From Planococcus maritimus (GTDB taxonomy: Bacteria; Bacillota; Bacilli; Bacillales_A; Planococcaceae), in assembly GCF_001592825.1 (NCBI RefSeq), contig NZ_LTZG01000001.1, positions 1,612,001-1,676,000 of the forward strand: DNA of 64,000 nucleotides. Reading direction: 5' to 3'. A program made the translations under genes and the position numbers. The notes under the pieces were generated by a model that was not told the DNA's origin, did not search any database, and saw only the letters and a list, made by a program, of their open reading frames with translations. This document shows, in pieces, positions 47,124 through 57,594 of the stretch. Within the stretch, counting starts at the first letter, position 1; every line of letters starts with the position of its first letter.

Positions 47124-47155
47124 AAAAAACCGGATGCTCAAAAAGCACCCGGTTC
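47124..47155 (-). terminator. Terminator of ychF
   Basis: AACCGGGTGCT pairs with AGCATCCGGTT, then a T run on the minus strand. Confidence 0.9.
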
Positions 47156-47233
47156 GGTATTTTTTCCAGCCGCCACTTCGTTGTTAACTTGTTTCCATGG
47201 CACTGACTGACAATAAACTATTCGGCACAAGCC

Positions 47234-48334
47234 TTATACGTTGAATCTAAACAGCATAACATCGCCGTCTTTCACGAGGTACTCTTTGCCTTCTTGACGT
47301 ACTTTTCCGGCTTCTTTTGCCGTAGCCATTGAACCGGCTTCCACCAATTCCTCGTAAGCAACGGTTTCAGCGCGGATAAAGCCGCGTTCGAAGTCGGAGT
47401 GGATGATGCCCGCACATTGTGGGGCTTTCATGCCTTTTTTGAACGTCCATGCACGCACTTCCTGCACACCCGCAGTGAAGTAGGTCGCAAGTCCAAGCAA
47501 GTTATAAGCAGCTTTGACCAATTGATCAAGCCCTGATTCTTCGATGCCAAGCTCTTCGAGGAACATTTCTTTTTCCTCATCATCAAGCTCTGCCATTTCT
47601 TCTTCGATCTTCGCACAAACGACGATGACGTCAGAATCGTGGCCAGCTGCGTAATCGCGAACTTGCTGGACGTATTTGTTGCTCGCCGCATCAGCGATTT
47701 CATCTTCTGATACGTTCGCGACATAAAGCATTGGCTTGAGCGTCAATAAGTTCAAGCCTTTGGCGATTTTTAGCTCATCTTCTGTGAAGTCGATCGAACG
47801 GGCCAATTCGCCGTTCTCGAAAGCTTCGCGAAGTTTCACCAATACCGGCTCTTCTGCAACAGCGTCTTTGTCTTTTTGCTTCAATAGCTTGGCGTTGCGG
47901 CTAATGCGTTTTTCGATGCTTTCCATATCTGCAAGTACCAACTCCAGGTTGATGACTTCGATATCAGAAACCGGATCAACTCCACCCGATACGTGCGTGA
48001 TGTTGTCATCAGCAAAGCAGCGAACTACTTGCGTGATGGCGTCAACTTCACGGATGTGTGCAAGGAATTTGTTTCCAAGCCCTTCTCCTTTGCTGGCGCC
48101 TTTGACAATTCCCGCAATGTCCGTAAACTCGAACGCCGTCGGGATGGTTTTTTTCGGCTCGACCAATTCTGTCAGTTTGTCGAGGCGCTCATCTGGCACT
48201 TCGACGATGCCGACGTTTGGATCTATCGTACAGAACGGGTAGTTCGCCGCTTCGGCGCCCGCTTTTGTAATAGCGTTGAATAATGTGGATTTCCCTACGT
48301 TTGGTAATCCTACAATCCCTGCAGTTAATGCCAA
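47234..48334 (-). CDS. ychF: Redox-regulated ATPase YchF (Obg family)
   Basis: 366 aa. GIVGLPNVGKSTLFNAITKA is the P-loop, the G3 region is DIAGIVKGASKGEGLG, NVSEDE takes the place of NKxD (adenine preference), and a C-terminal TGS domain holds the sequence GIIHSDFERGFIRAE. Start set at TTG 48334, giving the family N-terminus MALTAGIVGLP with AAAGG 10 nt upstream; GTG 48343 is too close to that site. Translation-associated ATPase. Gene place as in Bacillus yyaF. Confidence 0.96.
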   Translation of the reverse strand: MALTAGIVGLPNVGKSTLFNAITKAGAEAANYPFCTIDPNVGIVEVPDERLDKLTELVEPKKTIPTAFEFTDIAGIVKGASKGEGLGNKFLAHIREVDAITQVVRCFADDNITHVSGGVDPVSDIEVINLELVLADMESIEKRISRNAKLLKQKDKDAVAEEPVLVKLREAFENGELARSIDFTEDELKIAKGLNLLTLKPMLYVANVSEDEIADAASNKYVQQVRDYAAGHDSDVIVVCAKIEEEMAELDDEEKEMFLEELGIEESGLDQLVKAAYNLLGLATYFTAGVQEVRAWTFKKGMKAPQCAGIIHSDFERGFIRAETVAYEELVEAGSMATAKEAGKVRQEGKEYLVKDGDVMLFRFNV

Positions 48335-48414
48335 AGGATTCACGACCTTTCTTTTTCGCTCACAAATTTTGCAACCATTCCATTATAGAAAGAGGAGGCG
48401 GAAATGTCCATTCC

Positions 48415-48615
48415 TCATTCCGCCTCGGCCTTCACTAATACTTTTTTCATTTTTTTATTGAACTCCGCGCGAGGCAGCATAACGCTGTGCTGACAGCCTT
48501 CGCATTTAATGCGGATGTCTGCGCCCATGCGGATAATTTTCCAGGCATTCGCCCCGCAAGGATGCCCTTTTTTCATCTCGACAATATCATGTAACCCAAA
48601 TTCCTTCATTTCCAT
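48415..48615 (-). CDS. DUF951 family small protein
   Basis: 66 aa. FGLHDIVEMKKGHPCGANAWKIIRMGADIRIKCEGCQHSVMLPRAEF is the family core, with Cys20, Cys38 and Cys41 as possible zinc ligands. Binds nucleic acid by fold analogy only; role unknown. It lies 15 bp after the mechanosensitive channel gene, so the two are likely co-transcribed. Confidence 0.9.
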   Translation of the reverse strand: MEMKEFGLHDIVEMKKGHPCGANAWKIIRMGADIRIKCEGCQHSVMLPRAEFNKKMKKVLVKAEAE

Positions 48616-48630
48616 GGCTGCATTCCCCCA

Positions 48631-49533
48631 TCATTTATTGGCATTTGATGAAACCGGATCGCCGGGATCGCGGTGCATGACCACCATGCGAGGATACGGC
48701 AATTCGACTCCACGCTGATCGAGAAACTCTTTCAAGTCGCGGCGCATTCTGCGGGATACGGCAAAATGCTGCATCGGCAAGGTTTCAGCCGTCAGGCGCA
48801 TGACCACTTCGGTTGCTGTCATGTTTTGCACGCCAAGCAATTCGGCCGGACTGATCACTTCTTCATAAGTGGGCTGGACCGTTTCCAAAAACTCCAAGAT
48901 CAGCCGTTCTACTTTAGCCAAATCGGAATCGTGCGAAACGCTCAAGTCCACGACCGCAGTGGAATTGTGAAGTGAGAAGTTGACGACTTCTGTCACCGTG
49001 CCGTTTGGGAAGATAAACAGCTCACCGGTCCACGCTTGAACTTTCGTCGTGCGCAGCCCGATTTCCTGGACGGTTCCCTCGGCTTGGTTGATACGGACAT
49101 AATCACCGACTGAAAATTGGTCTTCAAAGATAATAAAAAATCCGGTGATGACGTCGCGCACCAAGTTTTGTGCACCAAAACCGACAGCGAGGCCAATAAC
49201 ACCAGCACCGGCGATGATCCCGCTAATATTGATTGAGAAAGCCGATAGAATGGCGACTACTGCCATAAATCCAATGACGTATGTAGCAATATTTTCTACT
49301 AATTTCGATAAAGTTTGGTGACGGCGTCCATTTGTTTTAAGGGGCCCTTTTAATTGGACCGAAAACGATTTGCGGATAATGACCCGCACGACGCGCGTCA
49401 ATAGATAGGCACCGACAGCGATTAATATGACACGCAGCGCCGTTCCTGAAATGTCGACCCACATTTCCTCATCAAGCAGCTTCGTGACCATCTGATTAAC
49501 AAATCTTTCCACAACACTTCTTTCGAAAAACAC
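48631..49533 (-). CDS. Small-conductance mechanosensitive channel (MscS family)
   Basis: 300 aa. Membrane helices in the first 120 residues, with the pore-lining helix in GIIAGAGVIGLAVGFGAQNLVRDVITGFFIIFEDQ, then the MscS beta domain (VGDYVRI...GTVQEIGLRTTKVQAWTGE) and a C-terminal alpha/beta domain. Releases solutes on hypo-osmotic shock. Upstream of the DUF951 gene and 22 bp downstream of the DUF554 gene. Confidence 0.95.
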   Translation of the reverse strand: MFFERSVVERFVNQMVTKLLDEEMWVDISGTALRVILIAVGAYLLTRVVRVIIRKSFSVQLKGPLKTNGRRHQTLSKLVENIATYVIGFMAVVAILSAFSINISGIIAGAGVIGLAVGFGAQNLVRDVITGFFIIFEDQFSVGDYVRINQAEGTVQEIGLRTTKVQAWTGELFIFPNGTVTEVVNFSLHNSTAVVDLSVSHDSDLAKVERLILEFLETVQPTYEEVISPAELLGVQNMTATEVVMRLTAETLPMQHFAVSRRMRRDLKEFLDQRGVELPYPRMVVMHRDPGDPVSSNANK

Positions 49534-49555
49534 GTCTACACCTTCTTTAAATTAC

Positions 49556-50269
49556 TCACATCAGATTGAATTTAAACACGGCCGTGACCAGAAACGCAAC
49601 TACGAGGATTCCCGGCAATAAATTCGCCACACGGATCTTCGTGATGCCCATCAAATTAAGCCCAATTGCGGCAATCATTACCCCTCCGGTTGCCGTCATC
49701 TCGGTGATGAACAAGTCAAGCGCCGCTTCTGGAATAAGCAAACTGATCTGTGTAGCGAACAAGGCGATCAAGCCTTGGTACACAAATACCGGAATCGCCG
49801 ACAGCATAACACCGATGCCAAGTGTTGATGCGAGAATGATGGACGTAAAACCATCGATGATCCCTTTGGACACAAGAACACCGTGTTCATTGCTGAGCCC
49901 GCTTTCCAATGCACCGATAATGCCCATTGCGCCGATGACAAAAATCAAGGTCGCTGTGACAAAGCCTTGTGCCAGGCTGCCTTGGCTTTCTTTCGTGCCG
50001 AGCATTCGTTCAATCCAGCGGCCAAAGCTATTCAATTTATCTTCCAGCCTTGCCCATTCACCGATGACGGCACCGAGCACCAAACTAATGATGACGATGA
50101 TGAAATTCTGGCTCTCAAAGCCCATCTGCAAGCCTAAGACGACAACCACTAACCCAATGACATACATAACGGTCTCTTTCATTTTGTCGGGAATATTGCG
50201 CAATGCCCGCCCGATCAATGTTCCGATGACTATTAAAACTGCGTTAACCAATGTTCCCCAAAGAACCAT
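49556..50269 (-). CDS. DUF554 family membrane protein
   Basis: 237 aa with about seven hydrophobic segments. Starts MVLWGTLVNAVLIVIGTLIGR and contains GAVIGEWARLEDKLNSFG and GIIDGFTSIILASTLGIGVMLSA, typical of the DUF554/YqgA-like family. Transport role assumed, substrate unknown. First gene of a small operon with the MscS and DUF951 genes. Confidence 0.92.
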   Translation of the reverse strand: MVLWGTLVNAVLIVIGTLIGRALRNIPDKMKETVMYVIGLVVVVLGLQMGFESQNFIIVIISLVLGAVIGEWARLEDKLNSFGRWIERMLGTKESQGSLAQGFVTATLIFVIGAMGIIGALESGLSNEHGVLVSKGIIDGFTSIILASTLGIGVMLSAIPVFVYQGLIALFATQISLLIPEAALDLFITEMTATGGVMIAAIGLNLMGITKIRVANLLPGILVVAFLVTAVFKFNLM

Positions 50270-50369
50270 AATCGAGCTCCCTTCTCTCTATGCTTCGGTA
50301 TAGGCGTCTAGTTCTTCTCCCTCTTTTAATCCATTCGACAAATCTTGTGAGGCCCGCATCTAAAGAAAC

Positions 50370-50397
50370 GCCTACTTCCCGTTTCCGGAAAATAGGC
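50370..50397 (-). terminator. Possible terminator of parB
   Basis: GCCTATTTTCC and GGAAGTAGGC arms followed by TTTCTTT on the minus strand. Confidence 0.6.
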
Positions 50398-50472
50398 CGT
50401 CTTCAAGCTGAGGTAACCATTCAATTCGTAAAAAGCATACTGGCCACTAAAAATGCCACGTACGTCAACGCA

Positions 50473-51306
50473 TTATTTCAACAAATCCAAGATCCGCTCT
50501 AAATCATCTTCTGAGAAAAACTCGATTTCGATCTTGCCTTTATTCTTTTGCTTTTTGATCTGGACATTTGTACCGAAGCGGTCACGAAGCTCAGATTGTT
50601 TTTCTTCTATAAAGATATCCTTTTTCTTTTCTGGTGTTTCACGTGGAACATTGTCATTTAATCGCTGCACCAAGTTTTCCAGTTGGCGCACATTTAATCC
50701 TTCTTTGACCGTTTTTTTCGCGGTCTCGGAAATATTTTTTTTGCTGCGCAGACCAAGCAAAGTACGGCCATGCCCCATCGATAACTTCTTATCCGAAATG
50801 AGGTCACGCACTTCTTTCGGCAAAGTTAATAAACGGATATGGTTGGTAATATGCGGACGGCTTTTGCCAAGCCGGAACGCTAGTTGCTCCTGCGTCAAAT
50901 TCAATGTATCCATGAGCTTCTGGTAGGCTTCCGCCTCTTCGATCGGCGTTAAATCCTCACGTTGCAAGTTTTCAAGGATCGCCAGTTCCATCATCTGCTG
51001 CTCGTTGAATTCTTTGACGATTGCAGGAACTTCCTTCAATTTGCATAGCTTGGCCGCCCGAAAACGGCGTTCCCCGACTACAAGTTCAAATTTCGCGCCT
51101 TTTTTGCGCACGACAACTGGCTGCAGAATACCATGCTCCCGAATCGATTCGGCCAGTTCTTCTAAGGCTTGCTGGTCGAATACTTTTCGCGGTTGATGAG
51201 GGTTTTCTTTAATATCGGTCACTTTGATTTGCATTACTTTATCCGTTTCATTGACCGTTTCTCCAGGAAACAATGCATTAATGCCTTTTCCTAATCCTTT
51301 AGCCAT
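50473..51306 (-). CDS. parB: Chromosome-partitioning protein ParB (Spo0J)
   Basis: 277 aa. The N-terminal CTP-binding part has NPHQPRKVFD and the GERRFRAAK box; the helix-turn-helix (LTQEQLAFRLGKSRPHITNHIRL) binds parS; the C-terminal part dimerises. ParB clamps load at parS and organise the origin region with ParA. It overlaps parA by 8 bp and carries its own parS site. Confidence 0.97.
   Translation of the reverse strand: MAKGLGKGINALFPGETVNETDKVMQIKVTDIKENPHQPRKVFDQQALEELAESIREHGILQPVVVRKKGAKFELVVGERRFRAAKLCKLKEVPAIVKEFNEQQMMELAILENLQREDLTPIEEAEAYQKLMDTLNLTQEQLAFRLGKSRPHITNHIRLLTLPKEVRDLISDKKLSMGHGRTLLGLRSKKNISETAKKTVKEGLNVRQLENLVQRLNDNVPRETPEKKKDIFIEEKQSELRDRFGTNVQIKKQKNKGKIEIEFFSEDDLERILDLLK
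50635..50650. promoter_or_regulatory. parS site inside parB
   Basis: TGTTTCACGTGGAACA fits the 16-bp parS consensus TGTTNCACGTGAAACA apart from one base. The position within parB is as in Bacillus subtilis spo0J. Confidence 0.92.
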
Positions 51307-52060
51307 TACGAATCACTTCCTTCGCCAATTCTAGGTAAACTTCTGCGCCTCTCGACTTCGGATCATAGATGATGATTGGCTCTCCGTGGCTAGGAGCCTC
51401 GCTCAACCGGACGTTGCGCGGGACCACCGTGTCATACACTTTGTCCTGGAAGTATTTCTTCACTTCTTCAATGACCTGCATGCCGAGATTGGTCCGGGCA
51501 TCGTACATGGTCAACAATACGCCGTCGATCATCAGGTCATGGTTCAAGTGTTTTTGGACCAGCCGAACGGTACTCAATAACTGGCTTAAACCTTCTAGAG
51601 CATAATATTCACATTGTACTGGAATAATAATTCCGTCTGAAGCGGTTAGGGAATTCAAGGTCAACAACCCAAGAGATGGCGGACAGTCGATGATGATGTA
51701 ATCGTATAAATCTTTTACTTCTGCCAAAGCATTTTTCAAGCGTGCTTCGCGTGAAATGGTCGAAACCAATTCAATTTCCGCACCGGCCAGTGAAATGGTC
51801 GCCGGTACCACATGAAGATTTTCGACTTTTGTCTCCATGATCGTGTCTTTGACATCCACATCGTCAATCAGAATTTCGTAGATGCATTGATCGACATCGC
51901 CTTTATTGACGCCGACGCCACTCGTTGCATTGCCTTGTGGATCGATATCTATTAACAGCACTTTCTTGCCGAGATAAGCAAGACAGGCACTTAAATTAAC
52001 TGATGAAGTTGTTTTTCCTACACCGCCCTTTTGATTGGCGATGGCAATCGTTCTACCCAC
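51299..52060 (-). CDS. parA: Chromosome-partitioning ATPase ParA (Soj)
   Basis: 253 aa. Deviant Walker A KGGVGKTTSSVN, Walker A' IDIDPQGNATSG and Walker B IIDCPPSLG. ATP-dependent DNA-binding partner of ParB; in Bacillus Soj also regulates DnaA. Separated from noc by a terminator, so parAB form their own unit. Confidence 0.97.
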   Translation of the reverse strand: MGRTIAIANQKGGVGKTTSSVNLSACLAYLGKKVLLIDIDPQGNATSGVGVNKGDVDQCIYEILIDDVDVKDTIMETKVENLHVVPATISLAGAEIELVSTISREARLKNALAEVKDLYDYIIIDCPPSLGLLTLNSLTASDGIIIPVQCEYYALEGLSQLLSTVRLVQKHLNHDLMIDGVLLTMYDARTNLGMQVIEEVKKYFQDKVYDTVVPRNVRLSEAPSHGEPIIIYDPKSRGAEVYLELAKEVIRNG

Positions 52061-52182
52061 TCGTGCACCAACTTTCTTCGATACTGTCTTTAGTTTACTG
52101 CGGAAACGCTTTTATGGCTATCCGCGACAGCTTTCATTTCTATATTGTATCAAATTTCCTGTTTCATAGAGATATATCTGCC

Positions 52183-52213
52183 AAAAAAAGCCCTTTCCTC
52201 AACGGAAAGAGCG
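52183..52213 (-). terminator. Terminator of noc
   Basis: CTCTTTCC and GGAAAGGG arms with a run of seven T residues on the minus strand. Confidence 0.88.
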
Positions 52214-52214
52214 A

Positions 52215-53078
52215 TTATGAGCGTTTTTTTGGAATTTTCACGGTGATTTGATAATAATCCTCGTGTTCTTCCTCTTGTGTATCGAGTTTGATGCCGCTTT
52301 TTTTGACCATCGACAATGACTCTTTAATGGTATTCATGGCAATGCGCATATCCCGGCTGACGGCTTTTCTGCGCTTTTTAGGTTTCGCCTCGGCTTGGTC
52401 CGCCAAATTCCGGATGCGTTGTTCCAGTTCTTTGACATTAAGCCCTTCTTCCAATAACTGTTCGAGTAATTGTTGCTGGAGTTCAGGGTCTTTTACCGGC
52501 AGCAAAGCACGGGCATGGCGTTCGGTAATGCTCCGTGAAAGCAATGCCTGCTGAACAATTTCCGGGAGCTTTAACAGCCGCAATTTATTGGCAACAGCCG
52601 ATTGGCTTTTACCAAGGCGCTGAGCCAACGCTTCTTGTGTGATTTCCTGGATCTGCAATAAATTAGAATAAGCATGCGCCTCTTCGATTGCCGTCAATTC
52701 TTCGCGCTGGAGGTTTTCGATCAACGCGATAGAGGCTGTTTCTTTATCGCTCAATTGACGAACGATCGCCGGAACTTCCTCCCAGCCAAGAGACGTCATT
52801 GCACGGAAGCGACGTTCACCTGCAATAATTTCATAGAAGCCTTCCCGCTGTGAATCTCTGACGACAATCGGTTGGATGACGCCATGGACATGAATCGTCC
52901 GGGCCAGCTCTTCGATTTTCTCTTCGTCAAAAACGGTCCGTGGCTGGAATTGGTTCGCATGGATTTTCTCCAATGGAATTTTAACGACTTCTTCAGAAGC
53001 ATGGCTTGAAGCTTCTGCTGTTGTTGCATCATTTGCTTTGTCGCCGCCTCCGAAAAGACGGGCAAAAGGACTTTTCAT
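52215..53078 (-). CDS. noc: Nucleoid occlusion protein Noc
   Basis: 287 aa, a ParB paralogue that blocks division over the nucleoid. From ATG 53078 the N-terminus is [14 protein letters not shown], an amphipathic membrane-targeting helix like that of Bacillus Noc; AAGGTGG is 9 nt upstream. GERRFRAM is the CTP box, and [23 protein letters not shown] the helix-turn-helix. I found no clear Noc-binding site (ATTTCCCGGGAAAT) in the window. Confidence 0.95.
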   Translation of the reverse strand: MKSPFARLFGGGDKANDATTAEASSHASEEVVKIPLEKIHANQFQPRTVFDEEKIEELARTIHVHGVIQPIVVRDSQREGFYEIIAGERRFRAMTSLGWEEVPAIVRQLSDKETASIALIENLQREELTAIEEAHAYSNLLQIQEITQEALAQRLGKSQSAVANKLRLLKLPEIVQQALLSRSITERHARALLPVKDPELQQQLLEQLLEEGLNVKELEQRIRNLADQAEAKPKKRRKAVSRDMRIAMNTIKESLSMVKKSGIKLDTQEEEHEDYYQITVKIPKKRS

Positions 53079-53147
53079 GCTCAAGCACCACCTTATTAAA
53101 AACTTGCTCTTGTTGTTTTATTCCAAAGACGCAATCCTGGGTCTGTA

Positions 53148-53163
53148 TGTTCCACGTGAAACA
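53148..53163. promoter_or_regulatory. parS site between rsmG and noc
   Basis: TGTTCCACGTGAAACA is a full match to the parS consensus, directly past the rsmG stop codon. Confidence 0.95.
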
Positions 53164-53877
53164 TTAACTGATTGGCGATTTGTTCGGCATGCCTGCTTTT
53201 CTTGGGTATTTCTTTGGCGTTGCCTTGAATTTCCGGAACACTTGGATGTGGCGTTCGCTTTCTTCCACTGGCAAGAGGAAGGAATGAACGGCTTCTTGCT
53301 TCACTCCAAGCACTTGAAGCGCCTTGTCTGCGTCTTTCAGCTCGTCAGGAGCGGAAGCAGCTTTCATGGCCGCAAATGCCCCGCCTTGTTTAACGAGCGG
53401 CACACATAGTTCAGCTAATACCGACAGCCTGGCCACAGCGCGGGCGGTTACGATGTCGTAGCTTGAACGGTGCTCGGACTGGCCAAAATCTTCTGCACGC
53501 GAGTGGACAAAAGAAACTTTATCCAGTTGTAAGGCTTCGCTCAAATGATTTAAAAACTGAATGCGTTTGTTCAACGAATCGACGATCGTCACTTCGATAT
53601 GGGGGAAGCAGATTTTAAGCGGGATGCTCGGGAATCCAGCCCCTGCCCCAACATCACACAGTGATAGCGGTTGTGTGAAATCCATATAGAAGGCAGCACT
53701 GATGGAGTCGTAGAAATGCTTTAAATACACGTCTTCTTTTTCCGTGATTGCCGTCAAATTCATTTTTTCATTCCATTCGACAAGTTCTTTGTGATAGATG
53801 CGGAATTGTTCTAGCTGACGCTCGGACAGTTCGATGCCTTGTTGTTCAAGTGCTTGTGCAAATTGCTGTTCGTTCAC
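53164..53877 (-). CDS. rsmG: 16S rRNA (guanine-527-N7)-methyltransferase RsmG
   Basis: 237 aa from GTG 53877, with GAGGGGG 7 nt upstream; the longer frame adds nine residues with no site. The SAM-binding loop is [16 protein letters not shown], and [12 protein letters not shown] follows. Methylates G527 of 16S rRNA. Follows mnmG as in most Bacillales. Confidence 0.96.
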   Translation of the reverse strand: MNEQQFAQALEQQGIELSERQLEQFRIYHKELVEWNEKMNLTAITEKEDVYLKHFYDSISAAFYMDFTQPLSLCDVGAGAGFPSIPLKICFPHIEVTIVDSLNKRIQFLNHLSEALQLDKVSFVHSRAEDFGQSEHRSSYDIVTARAVARLSVLAELCVPLVKQGGAFAAMKAASAPDELKDADKALQVLGVKQEAVHSFLLPVEESERHIQVFRKFKATPKKYPRKAGMPNKSPIS

Positions 53878-53945
53878 GATAGGTCCCCCTCTCACCGGTC
53901 TCACCGCAAAGTTGCGGGAGCGGAATTTTCGTTTTATGTAAAAGC

Positions 53946-53973
53946 AAATGGGCTGGCGGATACCAGCCCATTT
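53946..53973 (-). terminator. Terminator of mnmG
   Basis: AAATGGGCTGG and CCAGCCCATTT form a perfect 11-bp stem. The following bases are T-rich on the minus strand. Confidence 0.85.
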
Positions 53974-54013
53974 CGAGTTCTGTTATGTGCCGCCCAGTGA
54001 GCTCAAATCCCAA

Positions 54014-55897
54014 CTAGACTTTAGCGATTCTTCCTTGTTCAATATACACCAATAAAATCGAAATGTCAGCAGGGTTAACGCCGGAAATGCGTGTTGCTTG
54101 TGCAATCGAGAGCGGCTGCACTTCTTTCAGTTTGCCGCGCGCTTCCGTCGCAAGCCCTGAAATGGCATCGTAATCGATGTTTTCCGGAATTTTTTTGTTT
54201 TCCATTTTCTTCAGCTTATCGACTTGAAGAAGGGACTTTTCAATATAGCCTTCGTATTTCACATGAATCTCGACTTGCTCTTTCACTTCGTCGCTAAGTG
54301 CGATGTCGGATTCAGTCAATGACGCGATCATATCGTAGTTCATTTCTGGACGTTTCAACAAATCGGCTGCACGGATGCCGTCTTTCAGCTCGCTGCCGCC
54401 TGCATTGCGAATCGCTTCTTGCGTTTGCTCATTCGGCTTGATGATGATGCCGCGCAAGCGCTTGATTTCTTCTTCGATATGATCTTTTTTCTCAAGAAAG
54501 CGCGCATACCGCTCTTCTGTGATCATGCCGAGCTGATAACCGAGTTCCGTCAAGCGCAAATCTGCGTTATCGTGGCGCAGCAATAGGCGATATTCGGCAC
54601 GAGATGTCAACAAGCGATAAGGCTCGCTCGTCCCTTTCGTTACCAAATCGTCGATCAAGACACCGATATATGCGTCAGAACGGCTGAGGATAACTTCTTC
54701 TTTGCCTAGTACTTTTGCTGCGGCGTTGATGCCAGCCATAAGCCCCTGCCCCGCTGCTTCTTCGTAACCGGACGTGCCGTTGATCTGGCCTGCCGTATAA
54801 AGGTTAGGAAGTTGCTTGGATTCAAGAGTCGGCCATAATTGCGTCGGCACGATGGCATCGTATTCGATGGCATAGCCTGAACGCATCATATCTGCTTTCT
54901 CAAGGCCAGGAATCGATTCGAGCAGCTTGCGCTGAACGTGTTCTGGCAAACTCGTAGAAAGGCCCTGTACGTAAACTTCACGCGTGGAGCGACCTTCTGG
55001 CTCGAGGAAAATCTGATGGCGCGGTTTATCGCTGAAACGGACGATTTTGTCTTCAATCGACGGGCAATAACGTGGCCCAGTACCTTTTGCCATCCCAGAA
55101 TACATCGGAGACAAATGGAGGTTCTCATCGATGATCTGATGCGTTTCAGCAGTTGTGTAAGTCAACCAGCACGGCATCTGATCCATGATGAATTCCGTCG
55201 TTTCAAAACTGAATGCGCGCGGCACATCGTCTCCTGGCTGAATTTCTGTTTTCGAGTAATCAATGCTGTTGCTATTGATGCGCGGTGGTGTTCCGGTTTT
55301 GAAACGCACCGTCTCAAAGCCTAGCTGTTCCAGGTTTTCCGCGAGTTTGATAGAAGGCTGCTGATGGTTCGGCCCACTGGAGTAGCGCAAATCACCGATG
55401 ATGATTTCGCCGCGCAGGAACGTACCCGTTGTGATGACCACAGTTTTGGCGCGGTAAATGCCGCCTACTTGTGTCACGAGGCCTTTTACTTCACCGTCTT
55501 CGACAATCAATTCTTCCGCGATTCCTTGATGCAAGCTCAAGTTTTTCTGCTCTTCCATCAAACGCTTCATTTCTTGCTGGTAAAGCACTTTATCGGCTTG
55601 TGCGCGAAGTGCGCGGACAGCCGGCCCTTTGGCTGTGTTAAGCATTCTCATTTGAATATGTGTTTTATCGATGACGCGGCCCATTGCCCCGCCCATTGCA
55701 TCTATTTCACGTACGACGATGCCTTTTGCCGGCCCCCCGATGGACGGGTTGCAAGGCATAAAGGCGATCATGTCGAGATTCATCGTCAAGACAAGCGTTT
55801 TAGCGCCCATGCGTGCAGATGCAAGTGCTGCTTCCGCCCCTGCATGGCCTGCGCCTACAACGATGACATCGAACGTGCCTGCTTCATATTGTGGCAT
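54014..55897 (-). CDS. mnmG: tRNA uridine-5-carboxymethylaminomethyl modification enzyme MnmG
   Basis: 627 aa. FAD-binding [17 protein letters not shown] at the N-terminus, [10 protein letters not shown] and the C-terminal [16 protein letters not shown] domain for tRNA/MnmE contact. With MnmE it modifies the wobble uridine of several tRNAs. 22 bp downstream of mnmE. Confidence 0.98.
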   Translation of the reverse strand: MPQYEAGTFDVIVVGAGHAGAEAALASARMGAKTLVLTMNLDMIAFMPCNPSIGGPAKGIVVREIDAMGGAMGRVIDKTHIQMRMLNTAKGPAVRALRAQADKVLYQQEMKRLMEEQKNLSLHQGIAEELIVEDGEVKGLVTQVGGIYRAKTVVITTGTFLRGEIIIGDLRYSSGPNHQQPSIKLAENLEQLGFETVRFKTGTPPRINSNSIDYSKTEIQPGDDVPRAFSFETTEFIMDQMPCWLTYTTAETHQIIDENLHLSPMYSGMAKGTGPRYCPSIEDKIVRFSDKPRHQIFLEPEGRSTREVYVQGLSTSLPEHVQRKLLESIPGLEKADMMRSGYAIEYDAIVPTQLWPTLESKQLPNLYTAGQINGTSGYEEAAGQGLMAGINAAAKVLGKEEVILSRSDAYIGVLIDDLVTKGTSEPYRLLTSRAEYRLLLRHDNADLRLTELGYQLGMITEERYARFLEKKDHIEEEIKRLRGIIIKPNEQTQEAIRNAGGSELKDGIRAADLLKRPEMNYDMIASLTESDIALSDEVKEQVEIHVKYEGYIEKSLLQVDKLKKMENKKIPENIDYDAISGLATEARGKLKEVQPLSIAQATRISGVNPADISILLVYIEQGRIAKV

Positions 55898-55919
55898 GTT
55901 CGTTCAGTCCCTTCAAAAT

Positions 55920-57308
55920 TTATTTTCCTAGGCAAAATTGCGAGAATAATTGGTTCAATAAGCCGTCATCTGCCGTATCGCCGATGATCTCACCGAGAAT
56001 TTCCCATGTACGGGTCACATCGATCTGGATCATATCAACCGGCACGTCCATTTCGGCGGCTGAAATAGCGTCGGAAATCGTTTGATGCGCTTGGTGCAAC
56101 AGCGAGATATGACGGACATTGGAGACATAAGTCATATCCCCTGCTTCAATTTCTCCTTCAAAGAACAATTCGGCAATCGCTTCTTCGAGCTGATCGATGC
56201 CTTCTTCTTCAATCAATGAGGTAGTCACGAGGCGTTTGTCTCCAGCAATCTCTCTGACTTGTTCCAAATCGATTTGCTGCGGCAAATCGGTCTTGTTGAT
56301 GACGACGATATAATTCATGTCACGGACTGCTTCAAACAATAATAAGTCTTCTTCAGTCAATTCCTCTGCGTAATTCAATACGTAGAGAATCAAATCGGCT
56401 TCTTTTAGCACTTTACGAGAACGTTCGACACCGATTCGCTCGACGATGTCTTCTGTTTCCCGAATGCCTGCCGTATCGACGAGACGCAGTGGAACTCCAC
56501 GCACATTCACATATTCTTCGATAATATCGCGCGTCGTACCGGCAATTTCCGTCACGATGGCTTTGTTTTCCTGCACCAGGCTGTTCAATAGCGAGGATTT
56601 CCCGACATTTGGGCGGCCGATGATGACCGTGGACAAGCCTTCGCGCAAAATCTTGCCTTGCTGGGAAGTTTGGAGCAATTTAGCGATTTCCGCTTGCACC
56701 CATTGTGCTTTTTCAAGCATCATCGGGCGTGTCATTTCTTCCACATCGTCGTATTCGGGATAGTCGATGTTCACTTCCATCTGAGCGATCGATTCCAATA
56801 ACGCTTGGCGCAGCGAGCTGATGAGACGGGATAAACGCCCTTCCATTTGCGTCAGCGCGACGTCCATGGCCCGGTCCGTTTTCGCGCGGATCAGGTCCAT
56901 CACGGCTTCTGCCTGAGACAGATCGATGCGCCCATTAAGGAACGCGCGCTTAGTGAATTCACCAGGCTCCGCAAGCCGTGCACCGGCTCTTAGGGCCAGT
57001 GATAACACACGATTAACCGATACGATGCCGCCGTGGCAATTAATCTCCACCACATCTTCCCTCGTAAATGTTTTCGGTGCCTTCATTAAGGCGACCATGA
57101 CTTCTTCCGCTATTTCGTTTGTCGCGGGATCTTCGATATGGCCGTAATGAATGGTATGGCTCGCTTGGTCAGCGAGTGCTTTATTGCCTGGAGCACGGAA
57201 CAAACGGTTGGCGATAGCCACTGCTTCCGGCCCGCTCAAACGGACGATAGCAATGGCTCCTTCACCGCTTGGCGTGGAAATCGCGGCAATCGTATCGAAT
57301 TCCATCAT
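55920..57308 (-). CDS. mnmE: tRNA modification GTPase MnmE
   Basis: 462 aa from ATG 57308, with AGGAGG 10 nt upstream ([23 protein letters not shown]); the longer frame is unsupported. N-terminal formyl-THF domain, central helical domain, inserted G domain ([22 protein letters not shown]) and the C-terminal FCLGK motif with its essential cysteine. Partner of MnmG. Confidence 0.98.
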   Translation of the reverse strand: MMEFDTIAAISTPSGEGAIAIVRLSGPEAVAIANRLFRAPGNKALADQASHTIHYGHIEDPATNEIAEEVMVALMKAPKTFTREDVVEINCHGGIVSVNRVLSLALRAGARLAEPGEFTKRAFLNGRIDLSQAEAVMDLIRAKTDRAMDVALTQMEGRLSRLISSLRQALLESIAQMEVNIDYPEYDDVEEMTRPMMLEKAQWVQAEIAKLLQTSQQGKILREGLSTVIIGRPNVGKSSLLNSLVQENKAIVTEIAGTTRDIIEEYVNVRGVPLRLVDTAGIRETEDIVERIGVERSRKVLKEADLILYVLNYAEELTEEDLLLFEAVRDMNYIVVINKTDLPQQIDLEQVREIAGDKRLVTTSLIEEEGIDQLEEAIAELFFEGEIEAGDMTYVSNVRHISLLHQAHQTISDAISAAEMDVPVDMIQIDVTRTWEILGEIIGDTADDGLLNQLFSQFCLGK

Positions 57309-57594
57309 GATGCTGTTTCCTCCTCTTGCAACAACATGCTGGGGCAAACAAAGAAAAGTTGCCCACAGCATACTTTCTACTTTTTATGGGTTAAAACAGT
57401 TGCCCACATGTGGACAACTGTCAAAATACGCGTGGCTGTACAACATACAACAATAACACAAAACCCATAAAATCAAAAGATACAGCGCTCGTTTTTGGTA
57501 TTTTTTTCAGGTTCACCGCGCAAATATGACATGCATAAATATACACCCGCGAAATTCCCGCTTTTGCTGACTAGCCTTGCGTTTTTTTGCATCA
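57309..57594. promoter_or_regulatory. mnmE-jag intergenic region with DnaA-box-like sites
   Basis: TTGCCCACA occurs at 57359 and 57400, and TGTGGACAA at 57409 (one mismatch to the DnaA box). The last two form a 24-bp near-perfect palindrome, 57397-57420. A DnaA-box cluster at trmE-jag is described in Bacillus subtilis, as I recall it. The rest of the gap shows nothing. Confidence 0.5.
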
